Assembly: GCF_000208745.1 (NCBI RefSeq)
Contig: NC_030853.1
Location: 12,575,949 to 12,639,948, forward strand
DNA: 64,000 bases
Origin: Theobroma cacao
Taxonomy: Eukaryota; Streptophyta; Magnoliopsida; Malvales; Malvaceae
Direction of reading: 5' to 3'
How positions within the stretch are numbered: position 1 is the first letter of the stretch; each line of letters begins with the position of its first letter. The notes under the pieces were generated by a model. The model had not been told where the DNA came from, made no database searches, and saw only the letters and a list, made by a program, of their open reading frames with translations. Shown piece by piece: positions 39,635 to 49,826 of the stretch. A program made the translations under genes and the position numbers.

Positions 39635-39700
39635 TTCCTTTCTTTCTCTCTTTTTCTTTCTTTCTTTCTTTCTTTTCTTTTCCTTTCTTCTTTATTCTTT
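39635..39700. repeat. TTTC-rich microsatellite
   Basis: Run of CTTT units and variants in the CT-rich leader part of the family-C solo LTR. Confidence 0.7.
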
Positions 39701-41847
39701 CTTTCTTCCCCTTCCTCTTTCCTCTTTGGCTATGGACGAACTCCTCAAGGCCAAGCCTTGAAAATGGTTTTCTTTTCCTAATTTTTCCTTCACATGGGTA
39801 GATTGCCCAATGCCTTCCTTGTTCCTTTATTTTTCTTTTCTTTTTTCTTTATTCTCTTTGCATGGGTAGATTGCCCAAGGTTGAATGGTTCTTTTGGCTT
39901 CTTTTCCACTTATTTTATGTGATAAAATCACATGGCAAAAGCTTGCCACCCTTCCATCCGCCACGTGCATTTTTAGTCTTTACTTTTCATCATTTTTCAT
40001 TTTTTTTATTCCTTACACCATATTTACTTTATGTTTTGTTTAATCATTCATTGTCCCATCCAAACCACATTCACCCCACTTCTTCTTCCTTCATTTGACC
40101 ACCATTGTACCAATCACATTTCATGCAAACAAATTTTAATCTTATTTTTTCTTTTACTTCACATAATGAGGGTCCCACATGTCTCCCACTAACTTTTCCT
40201 TTTTGCATGCTATGATTGCATGTAATTGTAACTTTTATATGTACATCACATATTTCACATAGTCTAACCTTCCTTGGTTGGTAAATTCCCCTTTTTAACT
40301 TCAATTATCAAAGTTGCGAATAAGTCCTCAAACTTTTCCTTATTTACCACATGACTGCTCCAACTTTCATCTTTTACAATTAGGTCCTTCTAACATTTCT
40401 TAAACTCCAATTTCTTTCTATTTTCCTTCCTTTACATTGTACAAACAAAATATAAAGTTTGCACTTCACCACAGTATTACCATAATATTTAAATATATAC
40501 TTATCAGCTCTAGCTTTATTTAATAAAGACATACGAGCCCCACTAGTGTCATTTTTCTTCAAACTTTGTTCTTACTTCTTCTCTCCCACTTGGATTAGTC
40601 ATATACTCCTCCTTCGTGACTAATTTCAATAATTAATAAAATATTAATTTTTTAATAATATTTTATTAATAAAATATTATTTTATTTTAAAATTTTTCAC
40701 TTGTCTCCTCGAGACCCAAAATATCTTATTATGCCCTGGTTCACTTCTGAATCACCTTTTATCTCACCAATTCATCCTCAATAAAAATATTATTATTTAA
40801 TTACTATTTCCTCGCGTGAAAAATATTTTATTCCAAATTATTCCTTTCACTCATCACCGCTCCTTGACACTTAGATTTATGTCAATCGACCCTTCGTCTT
40901 GTCAATAAGGTTGTATTGTCTCCTATGCGAGGGTACGGGGTGTTACAAATTTGACTTGTATGTTCATCATCATGCCACTCACCACTTGCTCATTTCTTCT
41001 AGGCATGAGATTTCCCTAGCGCTGCAGCGCTGGACAGTCAGCACTGTGGCATTGCAGCTACTAGAAATTGGGTAGTTTCAATGCTGCAACGCTGAAGAGT
41101 CAGCTCTTCGACTCTATGATTGCTAGAAATTTCTTCCACAAGGAAGTTCTTCTACTTTTAAGGTTACTACATCAATCCTTTTCAACCATATGGCCTTCCT
41201 CTAAGCCTATACCACCATTTCTGTATGCATGTGTATCTTCTCTTTTGCTTATCATATGTACTAGGTGAAGTCAATACTTTTAAACTCATGTTATCCCTTA
41301 ACACTTTGTCATCAATCAAATAAGTCCTACCGTAGGACACCCTTTCCATATTGTACAATGAATTCTCAATTTATATACTACCACACATAATTATTCACCA
41401 TTTATAGTATCCCATAATTCCTTAATATTCACAACTAATTGTCTTTCTTGTGTTGCAACTCAATTAGTTGATTAACTTTCAACTTAAAATTGCCATGAAC
41501 ATAGTCCATCTTGGTTAACACCTTATGCTCACATTATTATTAATTCAAAATTTCATCTTTCCCGAGTTCCATCATTGACCTCCAATGATCTATATTCGCA
41601 TCAATTATCATTTTATGGTGTCATGGCACCATGTGCCTCCATTCTAATTGTCTATCATATTCCACAAGAAATAATTAGAAGATTTACATACTTCGACAAA
41701 TGCTAATTTCGTTCAACAATGCATGACAAGTTTGAAGCACTCAACCAAGTCATCAAATTAATCACTACTTAACTAGTTCAATCCACATGAAATTAACCAT
41801 GTCTCATATCTTCCAAACTCATAATTTACAATCATAATTCAATCCAA

Positions 41848-42353
41848 TTACATTAACATAGTCTCATAGCCATCGTACTTCCAAATAAACCCCGTGATTT
41901 CACTAGAACTACTACTGTATGAGCCCGTACTCATCGATGACTCACTTGCTATATTGTCCTCGGCCTCTTGGGGATCCTCTTCATCCAAATCATTCTGTCC
42001 TTGCTGCTCATTGACATAATCTTCCTTACTAACGGGCACAGCACCTCTCCCGTAACTAGGAGGAAAATCCCAAACAACCAATACTTTCCTTGGACGATAG
42101 TTTTCAATGGTTATTTTTTCCACTTTCTCCTTGTTATTTTCCTTAAGATCGATTCCATTATGCGCCATTCTTTCAAGGCTTCTCCAGCTCTTAAATATTA
42201 TTTCACTTCCCAGAGGAACCCATCCAATCGGAATATGGGTCCGTTGCTTTGTGGGCTTTCACACTCTTCCACTTAATGACTTTGAGCAGTGGATTCCATC
42301 GATTCCTCTTTAGTACTAGGGAAACCTTTCCTTTTCTTCCCATTACTGCTCAT
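41848..42353 (-). pseudogene. Conserved small ORF of family-C non-autonomous element
   Basis: On the minus strand an open frame ending at 41848 can be followed back to about 42230 and contains IPIGWVPLGSEIIF, then YRPRKVLVVWDFPPSYGRG, VSKEDY, an acidic DEEDPQEAED stretch and a Ser-rich end (SMSTGSYSSSSSE). An upstream ATG at 42353 (MSSNGKKRKG) is in another frame, so at least one frameshift separates it. The same blocks occur in the plus-strand element at 29311-29821, broken at other places. Different lesions around the same blocks suggest a real ancestral protein of about 150-170 residues. It starts shortly after the primer binding site. Function unknown. Confidence 0.62.
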
Positions 42354-42572
42354 GTTGTGTCGCAGGGGCACCTCAAAAACCTGTACACAAACATGCATTA
42401 ATTCTTGACCTCTTACGTACTAAGACAAAGGTAAGCTTTTAGATGAATAAGAGTTTATGTAGCCTCTTCCCCTTGACTTGTGTTACACACCCACAATCCA
42501 AGGATATGAATCTACACTAACTCTAACAACTCCACCGACAGACATAGAAAATCTTAAGACTCAACTAAACCT

Positions 42573-42591
42573 AGGGCTCTGATACCAAGTC
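42573..42591 (-). other. Primer binding site of the family-C array
   Basis: GACTTGGTATCAGAGCCC on the minus strand next to the LTR edge TGTAACGACC (42592, plus reading). Initiator-Met tRNA type; it fixes minus orientation and the 3' end of this LTR. Confidence 0.9.
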
Positions 42592-45500
42592 TGTAACGAC
42601 CGCTCCTCGATCGCTACTAGTGTCAGAGACCTTCGGGAGAACTTGTCAAGTCTCAAACAAGCCTTACTAGAGATTCTCGATAATTCACTATACTCGTTCA
42701 CCAATCCAGGTTATTGCTTTAACCATATACTCTCGTGACATGATTTGAACAATAGGCATAATAAATCATTTTGACCTTTAATCCATATGATCATATGTTA
42801 ATACATCATAGTCTAACATCTCCAATTGAATATTTATATTAAGACCAGAATTCATTTACAAAAGAAACAAAGTACAAAGACTCGACCTCTAGCAGTAGAG
42901 CGACTTGGAATAAGATGCTATGAGATGCCTTTACCTATCTGTGGTGGACAATGATTATCGATAAATGCACGTTAGGCCAATCACTATCTGTAAAAGGGAA
43001 ATAAATGGGGTGAGTCTCACAAACTCAGTGATCATCGACTCCGTGAGCAATGCATATATGGGAAACAAGCTACGGATAGGAAATTTGAATGTTAAAAATA
43101 TAAGAATATATGTAAACAAATTAGTTCAAAAGGGTAATTTGTGCCTTACACGTAAAACCAGAAATTTTAATGCAAGAAAATCATTTAAATCAAGTATCAA
43201 ACCAATTCATGTAAAGATATCTCCCGTCGAAATCATTTAACAACTTGCTTAAGGCAAATAAGTATAGACATACATGCTCCCGTAAAATCCAACATTAACA
43301 AAGCTTATATGCAAATTTGTAAATCACCTTGTACACGAGGAGTTAAATCCAATGTCATTGTATAAGTAGGGGAGCTGCAGAAAAACCATTATTTCTCACC
43401 ATGAAAAAACTACGTACGTGAAAACCCAAAGAGATATCACTCTCGAGTAGGTAATAGTAATCGCTCGTGGACCCACTTCCACGTAATAACAATCTGAGAG
43501 CACCGCTCCACCAGATTCCCACAGCCATGGCAGTCTCAACAATGCTGGCTGACATGGGAGAAATCAAGCGATCGCAACTGCGTATATCACTCGTGGCCTG
43601 GCCATGTATAATCACAGACCCTAGCCCCAGCCACGTCTAATAGCCCATTGACGACCCAAAGATTCTCTAGCTAAAGCTCACTTGTGCACAAGGGTCACAC
43701 TATCCTGATGTGATATTCAGCCTACTCTCAAATCTCCTGGTTTGATAACACCATTTAAAAGCAAATTGGGTTCTCAAAAGCTCATTTCAAATCCATTTCA
43801 AAAGTATCAATCGTGGTAACATGATAAAACCTCTTTTTGCAAGACTTTACAATGTAAAACCTTTGCATGAATTTTAAATATCAAGTCAGTATGGTGAATA
43901 TATGTAATTTGTTCATGAATGCACATCACAAAAATCAGTTAGGCACACTTTGATATAAATCATGGTAAAAAGGCTTGTGTCTTGATTTTCAAAACCTTGT
44001 ACATATATAACTTATATACATATATATAGCCAAAATTATTTCAAACATTATTGCATCCACAATCACCTAGCATTTCTACTAGCTCATGTTTTCCACAATA
44101 ACAGTTTAAAATCTCTCCATACCAAGTATACAAATCACTTATTAATTTCTAACAACACATGCTTTCCACAATGGCATTTAATAAATCATTGATAATTACT
44201 TTACGTATAATATTGAATCTTTTGAAATAGACAACCCCTACTCACCTTTCAATGGTGAGATATCACTTTGCCACTTATCCAGTTATGCTTTCTCCTTTAG
44301 TTAATCACCATGGTGTTCCTTTTCCATTTGCACACTTCTTAGCAACAAACCAAGCTTAATGTTCTTAGTGTTTATCATTCCCTTTTTTCTTCCTCATTCA
44401 AACACCTATCATCATTTTTAATAACTTACTTCATCTAGAATCATCATTCTTTCTCACTTAATCTTTACATACTCATGTACATTTTGACATATTTTTTTTT
44501 ACTAAGGAAACTCGTATCTCTTACTTGCATAATTCTTTACGTTATGTGTACCGACAACTTATTTATATCATTAAGCGCCCATTTCAACCTTTTCAAGAAA
44601 TTTTAATCCAAATCCATCTTATACTTTCATAACATTAACCATATATATATGGCAGCAACAATCATTCCCATTTTACTCAATTATTTGCAAGTTTACATGC
44701 ATCATTATCTATCTAACTTTCAATGCTTTATTTCTTAATCCACCATTCACATTATTCCTCCTTATTCTTCCAAATAACATCCCAAGCAAACTTCACATTT
44801 CCAACTAACACAACAATAATCATTTCTCAAGATCTCTCGACTATACTTAAAGCATTACTCATTCATTTGTCTCATCATCATTCATTTGTTTCATCATCAT
44901 TCATTCATTTTTTAACCTTTAAGGTTGCTTGATTCGCACATGCACTCCAATGTTCCTCCAATAACTTTAATCATCAAGCTACCAAAATGGTTCACATATT
45001 ATTTCTCCGAAGATTTAACCAACTGTGGCATTAAAACACAATATTATGCTTACCACTTCTCTTTCAGTTTGGATCCACCATGCATCCACGTTTTTGGTAG
45101 CTTGCATGTCACCAAATCTTCTCCAATCCAGCCAATCTTTGCTGCCACAAAACACTTCTCATTGTCATCAACCCATTTTCAAAGATTAATCAAGCTAGAA
45201 TCACAATCCTTACCTTTCCTTGCTTGAATCACAAAATCGAGCTTTACACCTTCATCAACACTCCACAACTCCTCTCTTGAGTATTGAAGACTCCTTGGTT
45301 GATATAATAGAACAAAGCTACAAGATGAGGGAGGAAACCTCACAGTTCCCCTTGGTTTTGTGCAAAATAGAGCCTCTCCTTCTTTTTTCTCTTTTCTTTC
45401 TTTTTCTTCCTCTCGGGTGGAACTTCCTTAAGCTTCCATTCCTTTCTTTTCTCTTCTAAATGATCGGCCCTCAAGTCTCACCAAAGCCCTCTTTACATTT

Positions 45501-46723
45501 CTCTTCTAGTCTTGCAATTTAGTATTTATATGGCCACCCTCATGAACCAATCAAATTTCATGCACAAATTTTCCTTTGTTTTCATTTGGCCACCCTTTGA
45601 AACCAATCATAACACATGCACTCTTATTCTTCTTATTTCATTTGGCCATTTTGCCAACCAATTACCTTTCATGCACCAATTTCCTTTCTTCCACATTGGT
45701 TGAATATCCACCCTTCATTATCCTTCCATTCTTTAATCTATCTTCATTTTAATTCCACCTTATTTGTACCAAATAGTATTTCATGCATTCTCCCACCTTA
45801 ATTTCCATTTGGCCTCCTCCTTGGCCAATGACATTACATGCAACTATATTTTTCTTTTCTTTTAGTCTAATTGTCACCTAATTTACCAATCTTATTTCAT
45901 GAAAATAAATCTAAATCTTTTTCTTCCTTTTACTTCACATGGTAGGGGTCCTACGTGTTCCCCATTATCTTTTTCCTTTCTACATGGTACCATTTGCATG
46001 TAATAGGGAATTTACATCCACATTTCATCATCCCACATAATCTAACTTCCCTTGGTTAGTTAATTTCCATCTAACTTCAAATATTGTAATTACACATAAG
46101 TCCTCAACTTTTACTTATTTACCATTCGACCCTCCATACTTTTCATCCTTTACAATTTGTCCTTCAATCATTTCTTTTAATTTCAATTTCCTTCTATCTT
46201 TCTTCCCTCACATGTGTACAAATAAAATATAAAATTTGCTCCTCACCAAGGCGTCACCATAATATTTCAATTTATACTTACTCGCTCCGCTTTTCTTAAA
46301 TAATGGCACGCGAGCCCCACTTACGTTGTTTTTCTTCGAAATTCTTTCGTTCTTCTTCTCCCCCACTTAGATTAACCATATACGCCTCCTTTATGACTAA
46401 TTTCGAAAATAGATAAAATATTAATATTTTAATATTATTTTATTAATAAAATATCATTTTATTCCAAAATTTTCCACTTGTCTCCTTGGGTCCCAAAATG
46501 TCCCACTTTGTCTCTGTTCACTTCCAAATCACCTTTTGACTCGATAATACATCCTCGATAAAATATTATTATTTTATTATTATTTTCTCACATATAGAAT
46601 ATTTTATTCCAAAATATTCCTTGCACCCATCACCACTCTTTGGCACTTAAATTTACATCAATTGACCCTTCATCTCATCAATAAGGTCTTATTGGTTCCT
46701 ATACGTGGGTACAGGGTGTTATA
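42592..46723 (-). mobile_element. Family-C LTR, middle LTR of the array, 4.13 kb
   Basis: Plus-strand edges are TGTAACGACC at 42592 and GGGTGTTATA at 46723; the last dinucleotide should be CA and has become TA. It has a primer binding site on its left and a polypurine tract plus internal sequence on its right, so it served both as 5' LTR of one unit and 3' LTR of the other. TATA-like box at 45522-45530 (minus). Confidence 0.88.
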
Positions 46724-48900
46724 GTCTCCCCCACTTAAATAGAATTCGTCCCCGAATTCACATCAACGTCGGGCTATTAATCTCAATCTACGATCGTATT
46801 TCATTTCCTTCTTCATAAAGAATTTGACTTATCCACCTTGTTTACTTTTAGTTCGACCAAAACACTTCACAAGGTTAGGGTACGCAACTTTTATCTATTA
46901 TCATCTTGGAATCGAAACAACAGTACCCCTCACTTGTTCTCTCTATCATTAAAATGCCAAGTATGCCTTTAACTCCATTATTAACTTTAAACATAATTCA
47001 ACCTCAATCATATCGATTTTGATCATACATCATGCTTACTTATGTATACCTGATCACCATCTCTTTACTTCGTTTCTTGTCAAGCTTCTCGACATTCATT
47101 CATCTTATCCCCATACACTACTATATAACTTATAGCATTATAAACATATCATATTCATTCCTACACGCATTCTTCGACATTAGAGGAGGTTAAAACCTTC
47201 AATTATTCCCACATACTTCATGTTTACTTTGGTTCTATGCGATTCAAATCTTCTTAGATTTTTCGTTACTTGCACGTTCAAAGATTCATAATTCAACATC
47301 ATTCTTAAGCCAATGAGATTTACATCATGTGAAAAGCAAACTCACTTGCTTGTCTTTAACTTTAATTGTAATTCTTTCATCCACTATCAAATTTTTTTAT
47401 TACTTCTACTCCTTCATGTCTCAAAATACGATATCATATCAATCCATCTTGTACAACTTAACCACACTATAGATTCCATTTCTTGATATCCTTCCTTTGA
47501 ATATTTCTCCAAAATTTTCCCATATCATCATAACTCAATTTCTAATGATATCTTTTATCATTGTATCATCTATATAACTCATCAAACACATTGAGTTCAA
47601 ATCTCAAATCACTAAAAATAATCTTTCACTTTAGTTGGTCACATAATCAATTCCACATATACATATATACACCCATTTAAATGTCAACATTCATCACCAT
47701 GTGTAGGAATCCTCGTGTCAAATACGTTTGGGCTAAATTTTCCTTTATTCATTCCAATCCACAGCCAAGATTCAATACCATATCCTTATAACACATGATT
47801 CCCTTTTTGCTTTTCTCAATTTCAACATTTATAATTTACCTTTCCATTTCTTTCCCATAGATCATATTTAATCTATGAACATTAAAGTATAATCAATTTC
47901 ATATCACCCTTTTGATGTTTAAGTTACCATTTAATTCACATCTTACCATACGTTATCTCTGTAAAATCCATATGGATTCACATTATATCTATGCATAACT
48001 TCACATAATTTACATGCTTATATTCTTTTCTTATCATTGCCTATCATATGTATAAATTTCATTAAACCCTGTATCCTTGCAACACAATGTCATTAACCAC
48101 ATCTCAATCGCCAAATATCATTTTCATCAAATTACAATCTCGTATCCGTGTATGCTTTACAATTTTATTGATCCTTCAAGATTCATCTTTACTTGATCAT
48201 TGCATCTTATGCAATACCACAATTCCTAAAAGTATCTTCATTTCTCAATTACCTTTTATACTTCCAACATATAAATCCTTATTCATTTCCATACTAGTTA
48301 ATCGCTCAAGACTTAGATTCATTTATATCAGCATGCCTCATGCATTTTTTAATTTCAATTTCCATAATACATTGGGAGGTTTTCATTAACCGACTTCATT
48401 ACCATGGTTATCTTCAATCATCTTTTGTACTATTCCTTGATATCAATGTAACATCATTCCCCTTTAACCATCATATGATTAGTACTTGTAATTACAAAAC
48501 TTAAAATAAGATTCTACTAAATACTTCTCAATGTCATGGCAAGTATCCCCTTTCAAGCTTATAGCTTCCCTTTTGTAACCACACAATTTAATGTTTGTTT
48601 TCCTAAGATTCATAATGGATTCCTCTTAAGTATTCCTTTTAATTACCCACCTGAAGCTTATGATTCACAACATGTGACGACGTAACCCGTGGTTTAGCGA
48701 TCAGGCTCCTTAGCAAGTTTCAAAATACCACACTACTTCATCAAGCATATAAGGTATTCCAAGCAATATCAACTGTCATTCTTGCCACATATAGCTTGAT
48801 ACATCCTTTTTAAAACTTTTATGCATTTCCGACACTTAATTACTTATTCATTCGTTAGTCCTTCAAGCACATTCACTCCCAAAAGCATGCATTTATTCTT
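46724..48900 (-). mobile_element. Second, truncated family-C internal region
   Basis: Starts with the polypurine tract (GTCTCCCCCACTTAAAT, 46724-46740) and follows 16813-18990 nearly base for base. It breaks off at about 48900 in the string TTCTTT, where LTR sequence begins. Its 5' half and primer binding site are missing. No coding sequence recognised. Confidence 0.82.
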
Positions 48901-49286
48901 TGAAATTCTTTTGTTCTTCTTCTCCCCCATTTAGATCAATCACATAATCCTTATTTATGACTAATTTCGATAATAGATAAAATATTAATATTTTAATATT
49001 ATTTTATTAATAAAATATTATTTTATTCTAAAATTCTACACTTGTCTCCTCAGGTCCCAAAGTGTCTCACTTTGTCCTGGTTCACTTTCAAATCACCTTT
49101 TGACTCGATAATTCAACCTCGATAAAATATTATTATTTTATTATTATTTCTCACGTATGGAATATTTTATTCTAAAATATTTCTTGCACCCATCATCGCT
49201 CTTTGGCACTTAAATTTACGTCAATTGACCCTTTGTCTCATCGATAAGGTCTTATTGGCTCCTATGCGTGGGTACGGAGTGTTACA
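48901..49286 (-). mobile_element. Family-C LTR fragment, outer edge of the array
   Basis: About 386 bp equal to the U3 start of the family-C LTR (compare about 16425-16812), ending GGAGTGTTACA at 49286. The rest of this LTR is deleted up to the microhomology junction. Confidence 0.85.
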
Positions 49287-49521
49287 GAACCCCTAGTCTT
49301 AGGTTTTAATCATTGCCTTTCTCTGGTGAATTTTTAGTTTTTATTAATTAATTTTGTTGTTAATTAAATTTAGTTGCAATTTCATTCCTACAAAATTGAG
49401 TTACTTGAATAAGATTAATTTGGCATAATTTTAGTACTTAGTGAAAAATTAGGAGAAAATCCCTATAAGATACAATTCTAGACTTACTGTCTATGTTACT
49501 TGTTCAATACGTATACTTGCG
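49287..49521. other. Unassigned retroelement-like sequence, right half
   Basis: Continues 11841-12660 across the array. The phrase near 49460-49520 resembles the 3' end of a long plant LTR. The right edge against the next copia LTR is uncertain. Confidence 0.35.
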
Positions 49522-49545
49522 TGTTCAAAATCAACAACACACACA

Positions 49546-49740
49546 TGAAGAATCGACATCAAGAGCACATGTTGATTTTAGAAAAAGACAGAAAAGTGCA
49601 AACTTCGAGCATGTCATGAAAAATCGACACCAGATAAAGAACATGTCGATTCTCAAGAAAAACAGAAAAGTGTAAATTTTCCAGAATTATGAAGAATCGA
49701 CACCAAAGGTACAACATGTTAATTCTACAAGCACAATAGA
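49546..49740 (+). repeat. Three imperfect repeats of about 65-70 bp in copia U3
   Basis: Each unit holds GAA(A/G)AATCGACA(C/T)CA, then ACATGT(C/T)GATTCT-like and GAAAAGTG-like strings. The position just upstream of the TATA box suggests enhancer-type repeats. Confidence 0.65.
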
Positions 49741-49815
49741 CAAAAGTACAATTGGCATGAAACGGAAAAAAAAAAGTTTTGAATCTTACTCCCACAATCA
49801 GAAAAGGTTCAAGCT

Positions 49816-49823
49816 TATAAATA
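49816..49823 (+). promoter_or_regulatory. TATA box of the copia LTR
   Basis: TATAAATA, directly followed by TACCC, the target duplication of the solo LTR that starts at 49827. The insertion therefore separates the TATA box from the expected start site. Confidence 0.65.
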
Positions 49824-49826
49824 CCC

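Larger units (their letters stand above)
19233..40947 (-). mobile_element. Family-C solo LTR interrupted by an 18-kb element
   Basis: Pieces 19233-20800 and 38807-40947 make an LTR of about 3.7 kb starting TGTAATGACC and ending GGGGTGTTACA. It has a perfect duplication aattt at 19228-19232 and 40948-40952. It sits in the internal region of the 12661-49286 array, whose sequence resumes on the far side. The insertion at 20801-38801 carries its own cttta duplication. Confidence 0.88.
40948..42591 (-). mobile_element. Family-C internal region, 5' half
   Basis: Joins to 16813-19232 through the aattt site. It starts (minus) with the primer binding site and contains the conserved small ORF at 41848-42353. 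The rest, 40953-41840, is AT-rich and without recognisable coding; it aligns with about 29830-31250 of the plus-strand element. Confidence 0.8.
12661..49286 (-). mobile_element. Three-LTR array of a non-autonomous Tekay-like element (family C), heavily nested
   Basis: The unit is flanked by gaact (12656-12660) and gaacc (49287-49291), a 4/5 target duplication. From right to left on the minus strand it reads: LTR fragment 49286-48901, truncated internal region 48900-46724, full LTR 46723-42592, primer binding site, internal region 42591-40948 plus 19232-16813 (split by a solo LTR), polypurine tract, full LTR 16812-12661. No gag-pol is present, so it is non-autonomous. LTR-internal-LTR-internal-LTR arrays arise by unequal recombination between copies or by insertion into a sister element followed by deletion. 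The single flanking duplication favours one founding insertion. Confidence 0.82.
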
